A stretch of 64,000 nt of DNA from Aphrocallistes beatrix. Its lineage: Eukaryota; Porifera; Hexactinellida; Sceptrulophora; Aphrocallistidae. The notes under the pieces are model-generated. The model was not told the origin of the DNA. It saw only the letters and a list, made by a program, of their open reading frames with translations, and made no database searches. Position numbers and translations under genes: made by a program. The stretch is from assembly GCA_963281255.1 (NCBI GenBank), contig OY725492.1, positions 3,339,104 to 3,403,103 on the forward strand, written 5' to 3'. Of the stretch, positions 38,998 through 49,433 are shown piece by piece (positions within the stretch are counted from its first letter, which is position 1; every line of letters starts with the position of its first letter).

Positions 38998-39754
38998 ACG
39001 TGCATATACACTTGAATTTCATTTTGAAAGCACATGTGCTCTGGACTTTTTAATATATGACATTTGGCATTTTACATTATTCTAGGCCTAGGGAATGGCG
39101 TCCAGAATCTAAGCATTCAATTCAGTGGATGATAAGGATGGAAAGGAAGAAGAAAATGAAGAGAACTTGTCATTACTGGATAATGCCAAAAGATTAAAAG
39201 GAGCCTGAGATGAGGCTATTACGAGCATTAATTAATATACAATGGAATTCGCATAATTATTAGCAACTCAGATTTTACTCACAAAAATGTTGCAAACACG
39301 CGAAGTTGCTAATAGGGGAACAGAATTAATACAAAATCAACACTTGGGATTTGAAAATTGGTTGCTATGGAGTTTCTAATAATATGCGAACTCCACTTTA
39401 CGTACTTCACTTTCAATAAAATGATAAATAATTAGTGAGGAATAACACAAACAAATGAAGTGAGTTTGTATATATAAGTATTTAATAATATTAATTGAAT
39501 TTTTTAAAGGCGAAATACAAAACTAAGATTGGCTAAAAATTTACCACAAAGATTATTCGAAAAATCAACTGAGCCAGTGACTTTAGTTCATCCTTGAATT
39601 TGTGGCAAGGTTCGATGCAAATCTATTTTTCGAGGCATTAAAGCTTTGGAGACCAGATCTTGTCAGATATGCGAAGAACATTCCATATTTGAATAAATGA
39701 TCTCCACGAAGTGATTCCAAAACATTTTTGAGATTTCCACGTCATTGGAAATTT
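38998..39754. other. Intergenic, no supported feature
   Basis: AT-rich sequence with no repeat copy elsewhere in the window that I noticed. A purine-rich patch ggaaggaagaagaaaatgaag lies near 39140. No gene. Confidence 0.35.
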
Positions 39755-40000
39755 ATTCTGAAATTATCCAACTACAATATAATGAATATATTTGATATTT
39801 CTGAGATTTTAGAACTCTGTTTGTGGAGACAAATAGTTACGAAAGACCTGGAGGTATTCATACAGACTGTAAGGAAGGTGAAGAAGTTAGATTTAGCCGA
39901 AAAGTTGGACAAACTCCAAAAGGAATTATCGATGTTAGATGACTGTCAATTTTTTGACTTTCTTAAAAGTGAGGCTTTTGATAAAGATATTCTGATTTGA
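39728..40000 (+). pseudogene. Death-fold-like helical protein remnant
   Basis: The frame reads FDISEILELCLWRQIVTKDLEVFIQTVRKV and then KKLDLAEKLDKLQKEL. The pattern of a helix, a basic linker, L..F...vr and DLAEKL is reminiscent of the second half of a death-effector/death domain. A decayed copy at 46196-46445 preserves the same text with a TAG. There is no clear gene start upstream. The domain name is a suggestion only. Confidence 0.35.
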
Positions 40001-40160
40001 ATCAAATGTAGAAAAACTGAAATCAAGAGTTGTAACAAAACAACACATATAAATACTATACGTATAATAACAGGATAGGGAATCATACATAATACAGGTA
40101 ATTCATAATAACAAGTGCATACATATATACACATCACAATAAACAACAGTTGAAAGGTTC

Positions 40161-40230
40161 AAAGTTAGTATGTACAGTAAGTGATTTAGTATACAGTTAT
40201 ACTAAGTCACTTAATGTGCATACTAACTTT
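40161..40230. repeat. 70-bp near-perfect palindrome
   Basis: aaagttagtatgtacagtaa at 40161 pairs with ttaatgtgcatactaacttt at 40211-40230, with arms of about 33 bp, few mismatches and a loop of about 4 nt. Half of the arm (taagtgatttagtatac) is repeated again just after it. Confidence 0.85.
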
Positions 40231-40446
40231 TAAGTGATTTAGTATACATGTATTAAAAATAATTTCTAAACAAATCCTCTTGTGTGGTCTGTCTTGTGCA
40301 CCTTTGAATAAAAGTAGAGAGATTCCAAATGTTTTGGGCAAATATTCATGAAGTGCCCTGTAGGTAGTATCCTAAATTATCTGAATAGTGATCAGTTTCA
40401 GATCTGATGATACGGCTGTATAATGAAGTAATAAATACTTCTAGAA

Positions 40447-40567
40447 ATCAGGAATAATTCCACTAAAGTATCTATAAACAGACCAGCCCTTTTCAAAAGG
40501 ATCAAATGTTTTGATACCACTAAAAGGGCTGGTATGTTTTATATACTTTAGTGGAATTAATCCTGAT
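40447..40567. mobile_element. MITE-like hairpin, 121 bp
   Basis: atcaggaataattccactaa at 40447 is inverted at 40548-40567 (ttagtggaattaatcctgat). Arms are about 50 bp, including ccagcccttttg-type text. A half copy recurs at 53284-53345. Confidence 0.75.
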
Positions 40568-41196
40568 GCGTATGTTTCTTTAAAACCGGTTTCTCTCAAA
40601 ATACACTCTTACTAGAAGCTTCATAATAAAGAATATCTCACTGACTGAAGAATTTGATGAAAATAGGATGTTAATGAAGAAATTTGTAGTTGACCTTAGA
40701 AATGAACTCACAATCAAAAGGTGGAGAGTAATGTTGAAAACTCGTGAATATTATCACAAAAAATTTGATACTTTAACGGAATGCTTTAAAAATATTAGAG
40801 AGAAGACTTGGCTAAAAAGATGATTGATTACAAACACTATTTTTTTGAGAAGCGGATGACATCCCAAAAATCAAAAATATCTTGAAATGATGTCCCATTC
40901 GCCAAAAGAAAACTCTTACGAGCTGACATTATTATTAATATGGATTATGGTCCAGATTATGTTTTCAGAAGTGGAGCCACTGAAAAGTCCTACATCGGCC
41001 TTGGCGACTATATTTGAACTCTATGGAACCTGACAAAAGAAAAAGAAAAGAATTTCCACGATTTCAAAGACTGTTCTTCCATTGAGGTTGAAGTTAACTC
41101 GAATTATTATAGTATGTGATAGGGGAAAGTGTAGAATTACTTATCTACTAAGAACCAATGTCCAAAATGTATTAACTTAGATTGAAATCAGCCTGT

Positions 41197-42400
41197 CCAT
41201 CAAATGAGGCACTGGTGAAGACTGATTGGAACAAGTGCCTTATTTGCCAAGAGTTACGCCGGAATCCTGCAATGCCCAGCCAACTCAAATGTTGAAATGT
41301 TAGTGCTGGCCAGGTTGCTCTAACATTTCATCAAACATGATTTCGATGAGCTGCATCAGTTGTCTATTTCAATAGACCTGGAAGGAGTCTGACATCTCGA
41401 AATTCATTATGTTAGTAATATAAGACTCAATTGGAAATAATAAGTATACCAGTTCTCTTCGTAAATTTAGTCATTCTCGTCAATTAAATAAACTTACTTT
41501 GAAATCAATTCCAGACGTTACTGTTCGTTAACTTAACAGAGTAGCAGCTGGACTCTACTGACGGTTGCTTGAAATCCAATCAAATCTGTGAGACTTGATG
41601 TTAGAAATGTTATAGATCATGGCTACTAGTACTAACAGTGACTTGGGTACGCACCTTCCTGAGTTCTGATCAAATGATCTTGTGGATGTTGTTTTAGTCT
41701 GGATCTGTCTCTCCGTACAATATTGGCTGCTTTGCTAGATTAATCGCTTCCTCATCGTATTCCTCAACACAGGCCTGCGAAAGCAGGAAAGGGACATATC
41801 ACGCCCTACTCTGTGACTGTAAGGTCTGGAAGCTGCGATTCTCAAATCAGTACAATGTGGGGGTAGACATGTTTCTCCATTCTAAGTTACAAGATCTGCA
41901 AGCTTAAAGACTGGAGACGCATTTCGTACTCTTGTTTCACCTATGTATGTCAATAACTCTGGCTGACATTGTCAGTTCTATCCACCTTGCCTTCATCATG
42001 AACTGCTTCAGCCTTGCTGTAGAGTAAAACTAAACCTCGTGGATAGTATAACTCACGGATCGGTTCTCAAGTATAATCGAGTGACAATCTTCCAATGAAG
42101 ATTTTTTATTTCTGCTCGCCGTAATGTTGTATTTGTATGACAAGATTTTGCTGATTGGTCTTGTGATCCAGCAGAGTAGCTTATGTCCCACTTCCTTCAT
42201 CCAGGCGTGTCCCCAGCAGGTCAATTGGAATAGGCAGTTGACCGAAACGGAATAAGTTCGGTGAAAGGGTAGAGCACCCCTGACCAGCACTAACATCACA
42301 ACATTTTTATTTAGCTGTCATCGCAAGAGTTAGGCGTGACCTCTTGGCAGATAAGGCACTTGTTCCAATCAGTCTTCATCAGTGGTCCTCTGATGGACCA
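41197..42400. repeat. Inverted copies of a DWNKCLICQ-encoding segment, ~1.1 kb apart
   Basis: The plus strand at about 41205-41260 encodes EALVKTDWNKCLICQE and the minus strand at about 42385-42325 encodes the same peptide. Similarity extends inward (frames resembling LVRGALPFHRTYSVSV on the minus strand at 42299-42200). The C-x2-C text resembles a zinc motif found in uncharacterised repeat-borne animal proteins. Shorter foldbacks with the same arms lie at 46515-46665 and 54140-54300. Confidence 0.6.
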
Positions 42401-42450
42401 GGCTGATTGATATGGATCCACAGGTTGATAACTTTGGATATCGTCTCTTC

Positions 42451-43007
42451 ATAAATGTAATTCTAAATATATACTTCTCCTATTACATACGATAAAATTT
42501 GAGTTAAAAGTACATCCTCAATGGAAATAGTTATATAATTTTGCGAAGCTAAAGGACTCCAATTTTCTAAAAAAATCGCATGTAGGGTTCCATTATTATG
42601 TAGATATGTTCCACTTGCAATTTGCGACTCGCTTTTTCGGTTTGACTTTGATAACCTAAATTATAAAAGTTTTCACCGACCAATCAATTCATTTTAGTAT
42701 AATCCAAAATAGGGTCGGAAGCCAGTTCTAAATATTCTACATTCCTGGGATTATAACGCGATACATGTTGAGCATCATCTCAGGAAGATGGAAACACACT
42801 CCCCTCCCGTCTGTGAGGGGAGGTTTATACTTCTAGGCTAAACCCATTGTGAATAGCGTATATACAATCTCAGTCATTGCATTCAATTGCAATATAGATT
42901 CAGAAGTTCACTCAATAACATTTCAAAACCAGAGATTAAAATGAAATTGACTAATGGCTAGTGGTCGGCGACAGTGCTCCCACTAAGAATCGTCGGGGCC
43001 GATATCT
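42451..43007. other. Intergenic, no supported feature
   Basis: AT-rich DNA with a short hairpin cccctcccgtctgtgagggg near 42802-42822. No gene or repeat assignment. Confidence 0.35.
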
Positions 43008-43375
43008 GGACATACCTAATTTCCGGGACGGGACGGGATCCCGTCCCGGGAATTAGGTATCTTAACCCGTCCCGTCCCGGAAATTAGGTACATTTTCTGT
43101 CCCGTCCCGGAGATTAGGCATCTTGACTCGTCCCGTCCCGGAAATTAGGTTCCGTCCTGTCCCGGAAATTAGGCATGCCCCTAATTTACGGAATGGAACG
43201 GAACCATTCCGGAATTTTAAATGCCTATTTTACGGATTATTCCATTCCGGGTATTATAAATGCCTAATTTACGGAACATTCCGTAAATTAGGCATTTATG
43301 ATATCCGGAATAGAACATTCCGTAAAATAGGCATTTAAAATTCCGGAACCGAAGTTCCGTAAATTAGGTATGTCC
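43008..43375. mobile_element. hAT-type element (368 bp) with reiterated subterminal motif
   Basis: The ends ggacatacctaattt and aaattaggtatgtcc are inverted; the 8-bp duplication cgatatct is perfect (43000-43007 and 43376-43383). The left half repeats cgtcccggaaattaggt about five times, and the right half is a set of attccg-type palindromes. It is related to 46840-47669. Confidence 0.9.
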
Positions 43376-43675
43376 CGATATCTGGCTGCGTTAGTCGCCA
43401 GATATCGGCGATGACTTTTAATTTGGCGCTCCGGTTAAGTCTAAAATGTTAAACATATCTTATAGTGGGAAATCGGAATAAGACATAAAATTGGAGGGAA
43501 AGCGAAAGTGAGTATTTTAGGTTTGAAGTAGTGTTCAATTGAGTCTGAAAGTGGCATTTTTATTCGCAAAGGGGTACTATGTGGCATTTGGGGTCTTAAT
43601 CCTACTTAGCAGTTTTTTTATCTTATTCCTACTTAGTACGTTTTAGGTCTTCTAATTCCAGCGACTCCTTATAGT
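43376..43675. other. Spacer between a hAT element and the segmental duplication
   Basis: No gene or repeat is recognised. A tcttaatcctacttagca motif is repeated with variation near 43592-43640. Confidence 0.3.
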
Positions 43676-44217
43676 ACATACAGGTAAACCACCTAGATAT
43701 GAGACTATTGGAAGTAGGTGCTCGAGCCGCATTTCGGAGGTCGATAATGTACTATTTATAAGTACATACTATGATTAGGAATTTTCTTGGGCACTTTTAA
43801 CCGGCTTTTTCCAGATTTCCTCTAAAAATCGGCGGTGACGAGCCGCCATTTTTTTAAAAAAAGCTTAGAGGGAGCACTGGTCGGCGAAACCACCCCATTT
43901 TCGAAAGTGGTCCGAAATACAGAAAACTAATTGGAGAGCCCAGATAATGCACACTGCACACTGCATATTATGATATGTCACGAATTCACAAAAGCTATAC
44001 AAGAGTAGGGAATGATAGTTAAGAGAACAATTCAACAATGTTTTAGAAATATAAATACACAAATATGTATAAATCTAGGAATACTTTTAGGACAATTATG
44101 TTAATTAAAAGGCCTATTTCGAATATATTTCAACTATCAAAAAATAAAAGCATATAGGAATAGAAATTCAGTTGAGTACTGAGTTTATTATCTTCATAGA
44201 TGTAGACATTCTAGATA

Positions 44218-44323
44218 TCACAGCTTCTCCACTGAATGTTAATTAAGAGTAATCGAATCGTTCTTAGAATATTTGGGATTTATAATACCAAGATGAGATA
44301 TGAGGTTCTAGTAACCAAATCCA
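44218..44323 (-). pseudogene. Relic of the MATH-domain end downstream of the TRAF-like gene
   Basis: Beyond the stop, the minus strand reads GFGY, a stop, NLISHLGIINPKYSKNDSITLN, a stop, then HSVEKL and a stop. This aligns with the MATH end of 7214-10002 (FGYSNFISNFEILQPKY, then DSIKLNISVEQML). The MATH domain was thus removed by an internal deletion with a frame change. Confidence 0.85.
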
Positions 44324-45812
44324 TCATTTCGTCTTTAGTACTGTTCTTTTTTGAACAGTGAGGCTCCTTCCTTTTTTACTGAAAATTTTTTTTTCCAATC
44401 TTGATATTCTTTCCTGTAGCTTCACATTATCGAGCATTAAGAACTTAAGATGTGCTTGAAAGTCTCTCTCGTCGTGCAGGACCATCTCCCTCCTCTGTAC
44501 CTTCACTCTGCACCCGAATTGAGAGAAAGGACACTCTATAATGTGCAAGGGACAGTCTTGAGTGAGATGAATAGACATGTTCTTCCTTTCCATCACTTCT
44601 GCTCCATTACATTTATTGGGACAGGTAATATAAACATCTTCACAGATGTTTAAATGTGTGTTCATCTTACAATATTTCATTGTAGAGTTACAGTTGTCAC
44701 ATTGAACGGTTCTCATGGGACAACATGCCTCGTGTGCCGCTACGTCCTTCCTTCCCACCTTACACACATTTCCTTTCTCATCTTTGCATCCCAGAGGACA
44801 GGCCACAGGGAGTAGTTCACACTCTTCTAGATGATGGAGCAGCCTACTCAGTTCATCTTTCCAAGAACAACCTCTGATGGGACAGGAAACCTTCAAAAGT
44901 GGAAATAAATAATTCCATGAAACGACACTATTCATAAAAAATTAAATTGAACCTCACCTTTTTCTCGATGATAGTATCTCTATTTATCTGAGCTGTTTGT
45001 TTGTTTACATTATTGGGAATACAAAACGAGCATGCTACTTCTTGTTTATCACCATTCATAAACAAACAAGCATCTCTTAACATTCCTCCGCAGTAGTGAC
45101 AGAGTAGAAAATTGGCTTCTGTCACCGTTAACATTTCAACGAACAATTCTCTCTTCCATCCTCCGTAACTACCATCATCTCGCCTCACACAAACTAGCTC
45201 GTCAAATCGGCATCTCGGCACACCATCGCTGTGGATAGGTTCAGGGGGTGAGGTGTCTAGACCGGAAGTGGAGTTAGGATCAGAATACAGAGAAATATTA
45301 ATTCCATCAGAAGACAATACAAAAATATCTGGATGTTTCCTGATAAATTGCATCAAAGTTCCATATTTGCTGCTATATTTCTCAGTCCAGGAAGTGCCCG
45401 TCTTTTCACGGATAGTACGAAGGATGCCATCATGAGAAGCTGGTGATTTTCTTTTCATCAGAATCGAGACAATAAGCTCTATTGGGTCTGCGTAGTCAGC
45501 AGCTGTGAGGGAATCCTCGCCCCAGGTTCCACGATTTCGACTCTTCGCAGCTAGGTCGACGCTATCTACAGAATCGAAATCTCTCCTTCTCTTACCAGGA
45601 GAGGAAATTGTGTTGGTTGTGGGATAAAGCATGGAAGTGGAGGAGCTAGGCTCAGTTAAGGATTTATTCCTAATCTTCTCGGAAACAGGGCGCGTTGGCG
45701 CATTTAAGAACTTCGTACTGAATTGGGAAGGTCTGGATGAGTGTGAGTTAGATGCAGGATGGAGAGGTTTCGGTGGTGTAGACCCGCCCCAATATATCTT
45801 TTTTGTCTTCAT
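44324..45812 (-). CDS. RING-like/TRAF-finger protein with winged-helix-like N-terminal domain, no MATH (two exons, 473 aa)
   Basis: Exon 1 is 45812-44958 and exon 2 is 44890-44324. The 67-bp intron has GTGAGG donor and tttgaag acceptor, phase 0, the same position as in 7214-10002. Order of parts: a Ser/Pro-rich tail with basic SPGKRRR (1-90), a compact helical domain at about 107-170 (ELIVSILMKRK, then FIRKHPDIFVLSSDG) resembling winged-helix or LOTUS-type folds, a RING-like C-x2-C site (LLCHYCGGMLRDACLF, CSFC), TRAF-type fingers (CPIRGCSW, CPLGC, CPNKCNG, CPFSQFGC) and a coiled coil. The frame stops before any MATH domain, whose last ~35 residues survive as a relic beyond the stop. It is likely a ubiquitin-type signalling adaptor. 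Confidence 0.85.
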
Positions 45813-46195
45813 TGCTTCAAGACGCCTGATTAGTATTACTGATGTGGTTTATAACAATCCTATAATTTCATATAAAAATACTTGAATGAGATGCCAGTTA
45901 TATTATCTAATACGAGCAGTGTAAGCAGTCTTAAACCTAATATGCATTGAGTTCCATTTAGGCCATTGGTAATAGTACACTTGTTTCAGCTGCAAAAATA
46001 CCTTCAGTGAGGATGCGGGTGGGCGGTCTCTCATTGTCATTATCTCATTATTTGATATACAGTCAACGTCTCAACTCTTAGTAGATAGTACCATGATTTA
46101 CACGAAAGAGTATACATACTATGGCATACCATAGTCTGTAATTTCAAATTGTAATTAATTACAATATCCCAAATATAGGGATCTTTTCTAGTTTT

Positions 46196-46740
46196 TTCTG
46201 AAATTATCCAAATACAATGTAATGGTTATAAATTAAATATTTCTGAGATTTTAGAACTCTCTCTCTGTAAAGACAAATAGTTATGAAAGATCTGGAGGTA
46301 TTCATACAGAATGTAAGGAATGCGAAGAGGCTAGATTTAGCCGAAAAGTTGTGCAAACTTGAAAGGGAATTATCGATGTTAATTATATAGAATTTTTTGA
46401 ATTTCTTAAAAGTGAGGCTTTTGATAAAGATATTCTGATTTGAATCAAATCTATCTATTAAGAACCAATGTCCAAAATGTATTAACTTAGGTATATACAA
46501 GTCAGCCTGTCCATCAAATGAGGCACTGGTGAAGACTGATTGGAACAAGTGCCTTATTTGCCAAGAGGGTACGCTGGAACTCTTTATCTCACTGAGTTAG
46601 GCGTGAACTCTTGGCAGATAAGGCACTTGTTCCAATCAGTCTTCATCAGTGGTGCCTTTGATATACTAGGAGTAGGCTGATTGATATGGTTCCACAGGTT
46701 GATAACTGTTGGACATTGTCTCAAATATAAAATGTTAAAC
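46196..46740 (+). repeat. R2 repeat, internally deleted copy with foldback
   Basis: 46196-46445 matches 39755-40005, then the sequence jumps to the equivalent of about 41135. At 46515-46665 about 50-bp arms (cactggtgaagactgattgg and complement) surround about 45 bp, so the DWNKCLICQ peptide can be read from either strand. Confidence 0.8.
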
Positions 46741-46839
46741 ATATTTTATATTACACAAGCGAGCTTCGCTTGCTTGCGCTGCGCGGGTGGGGTCACTGAT
46801 TAATTATAACGGGGGTAACATCTCTAAATACGTCTGTCC

Positions 46840-47669
46840 GGGCATGCCTAATTTACGGGACGGGACAGAAAAGGTGCCTAATTTACGGGACGGGACAGAA
46901 AAGGTGCCTAATTTACGGGACGGGACGGGTCAAGATGCCTAATTTACGGGACGGGACAGAATCATTCCGGAAAACTTTTGTCAGTACTTAATTTGCGAGA
47001 CGGGACAAAAATACCTCACTATACAGTCGAGTCGATTCAGTCTATTGTGACACTTAGTTATCCCATTATTCACTAGACTACGTATATTCTATTAACTATG
47101 TAGTTTATTCATTATATCAATATTTATTCTACAATTCCAATATAGTTATGCACTACAGTGAAGATTGGATATAACGACAATTCGCAAATAACGACATTTT
47201 TCTCTTGCCCGATAGTACGTCGTTATATCCAATCTTCACTGTATATAATTATTCGGGTACAATGAATCCGCTTAATCAGAACACATTGGGTCGTGATACT
47301 TTGTCCTGATTAAGCAGGATTCCCAATTAACCACTAGTATTTAATACTAAATTATATGTATGAAAACTATTCTACTCAGGGGCGTTCCCAAGGGGGGGGG
47401 GGGGCATCCGGGTCATTTTCCCGAGTTTGTTTCTCCGCTTGCCCCGGTTTAGAATATTCTTGTGACCGCCCCTGATTCTATTCCTGGAGATTTAAGTAGT
47501 TTTCGCGGTTAATCAATGTCACAATACCTTGAATCGACTCGACTGTATAATTAGGTATTTTTCTGTCCCGTCCGGCAAATTATGTACTGACAAAATTTCC
47601 GGAATGATCCTGTCTCGTCCCGTAAATTAGGCATCTTTACTCGTCCCGTCCCGTAAATTAGGCATGCCC
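46840..47669. mobile_element. hAT-type element (830 bp) inserted in R1, itself carrying a Tc1/mariner MITE
   Basis: The ends gggcatgcctaatttacggg and its complement are long inverted repeats, with the perfect 8-bp duplication gtctgtcc (46832-46839, 47670-47677). Near each end gcctaatttacgggacggga is reiterated (about four times at the left, every ~30 bp). There is a poly-G run near 47391. Fragments of the family lie at 53689-53794 and 59444-59488, and a relative at 43008-43375. Confidence 0.93.
47156..47241. mobile_element. 86-bp Tc1/mariner (pogo-like) MITE nested in the hAT element
   Basis: cagtgaagattggatataac and gttatatccaatcttcactg are perfect inverted ends flanked by TA. This is the innermost layer of a three-level nest. 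Confidence 0.92.
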
Positions 47670-48002
47670 GTCTGTCCTACTGTTATAATCTATATCGACG
47701 AAAAATCACCAAATGTGTCAATTTTTAAAATTTTGATGCGTAATGATGACGTCATAACAAAGTGATGAGTCATCATTTTTAGATGATAGTTGCATCATTT
47801 GTGAGGTATGTTAGTATACAGATTCTATTAAAACTTCAGCCATCTCCTATAATGGCTGAGTTATGCTCGAATAACTGTATTGCTTAACTTTTAAAAATGT
47901 GACAATGACGTCATAATTCCATGATGAGTCGACATTTTCATCTGAGCTCAGAACTTACTGGAGCCATAGCCAAAAGACTCCCACATGCCAAAAATCAGCT
48001 TC

Positions 48003-48421
48003 CTCTACCTGGTAGTTTCTTCAATCAATTCGTTATAACAGACGAAAATGTCAACTCATCATGGAAATATGATGTCATTGTCACATTTTTTCTAATTATA
48101 AATTTCAGTTTTTCGACCATAAGGCTGAAATTTTAATAGAATGTGTATATTAATATACCTCAGATATGTAACTATCATCAAAAAATGATGACTCATCACT
48201 CTGTTATGACGTCATCATTACCCATCAAAATTTTTAAAAATTGTCAAATTTGGTGATTTTTCGTGCGATATCGATTATTTATCATTAGGACGTATTTAGA
48301 GATGTTATCTCATAATTAATCAATGTAGGCGGACACAAAGTGTCCGCCAGCTGCGCAGCGGAAACGAGCGAAGCGGGCTTGTTAATATATAAATACACAT
48401 TAATCGAGTTTTAATAGTAAG
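48003..48421 (+). repeat. R1 repeat, second copy adjoining the split one
   Basis: It starts at about the shared ttcttcaatcaattcgtta text and runs through tgacgtcatcattaccc to the hairpin cassette ggcggacacaaagtgtccgcc, gctgcgcagcgg, gagcgaagcgggcttgt, then ttaatcgagttttaatagtaagg. The two R1 copies are tail to tail. Confidence 0.75.
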
Positions 48422-48511
48422 GATACAGGTAAACCACCTAGATACGAGCTAATTAGAAGTAGGTGCTCGAGGCGCTTTTCGGAGGTCTATAACGTATCAT
48501 TTATAAGTACA

Positions 48512-48985
48512 TCGACCAACTGGACAAAGGTATTTGGAACACATGATTCTTTTCAATACAAATGGTTCTAAATTGGATATTTTCATGAAAGGCAATACGC
48601 TCAAATTCTAAGAGATACTAAAGTCTGATTTCAGATTCGAAATCTACAATTCGAATTATTCATAATTGAACTTGAACATATCTAATACATTTCTCAGTTC
48701 AATGAATAATTTTATCAGCCTTAGCCACCATAAGCAATTCATTGCCATCATATATCGTGGTTAAAATGTGCATATGTGGCATCAGGTGGCCCTGACTGAT
48801 AATTACGAAAGTTAGGAATTCATGATTAATTAGAAAAATTTGATTGTGACTTATTCGAATCTGGAATCAGAATAGCTGTATCTCATCCCGTTTAGAAGTA
48901 ATCCTCTTCCTGAGTAGGCCCATTTAAGTGAAATAATGAAGTGTTCAAATACTTGTCGTTTTTTCGGCGAATTAGAGCCGAAAAA
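48512..48985. other. Sequence present only in duplication copy 2
   Basis: About 470 bp lies between two stretches that are adjacent (within about 115 bp) in copy 1. No terminal repeats or target duplication were found, so either insertion here or deletion in copy 1 is possible. No gene. Confidence 0.5.
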
Positions 48986-49327
48986 CCTTAGAGGGAGCAC
49001 TGGTAGTCGAGACTACCTCATTTTCGAAAAGTGGTCAGAAATACAAAAAACTAATTGGAGAGCCCAGATAAGTCACGAATTCGCAATAATTATAAGAGGA
49101 GGATATGATCGTTTAATAATGATAGAGAACAATTCAATAATGTTTTAGAAATATAAATACGTAAAAGTATAAATTTAGGAATAATTTTAGGACAATTATG
49201 TTAATTAAAAGGCCTATTTCGAATATATTTCAACTATCAAAAAAATAAAAACATAAGTATAATGGAGGAATAGAAATTCAGTTGAGTACTAAGTTTATTA
49301 TCTTCATAGATGTAGACATTCTAGATA

Positions 49328-49433
49328 TCACAGCTTCTTCACTGAATGTTAATTAAGAGTAATCGAATCGTTCTTAGAATATTTGGGATTTATAATACCA
49401 AGATGAGATATGAGGTTCTAGTAACCAAATCCA
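49328..49433 (-). pseudogene. MATH-domain relic after the second TRAF-like copy
   Basis: Same relic as at 44218-44323, with the same in-frame stops. The MATH deletion therefore preceded the segmental duplication. Confidence 0.8.

Larger units (their letters stand above)
39755..42450. repeat. R2 repeat: composite unit with coding relics, present in three partial copies
   Basis: Pieces of this 2.7-kb stretch recur in the same order at 46196-46740 (with a central deletion) and as fragments at 53280-53690 and 53810-54360. It contains a helical protein remnant (39728-40000), a second remnant near 40600-40825 (FVVDLRNELTIKRWRVML, ending KTWLKR and a stop), two hairpin elements, and inverted copies of a DWNKCLICQ-encoding segment at its right side. 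It is probably a decayed mobile element; the class is not identified. Confidence 0.6.
43676..46125. repeat. Segmental duplication, copy 1 (partner 48422-51276 and beyond)
   Basis: From caggtaaaccacctagata (43681) through the TRAF-like gene to agagtatac (about 46110) this segment matches the 48.4-51.3 kb region in the same orientation. Copy 2 has an extra ~470 bp at 48512-48985, an extra ~85 bp near 51130-51215 and a hAT insertion at 51277. The coding parts are nearly identical. Confidence 0.9.
46755..48002 (-). repeat. R1 repeat, reverse orientation, split by a hAT element
   Basis: 46755-46839 (acaagcgagcttcgcttg to aaatacgtctgtcc) and 47670-48002 (gtctgtcctactgtta to catgccaaaaatcagct) are the two parts of a single R1 copy. 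Removing 46840-47669 plus one target duplication restores continuity with other copies. Confidence 0.88.

Noticed and set aside
42030..42299. 89-codon minus-strand frame as an independent gene
   Set aside because: It lies in the inverted arm of R2 and matches decayed sequence on the opposite side; better explained as a repeat relic.
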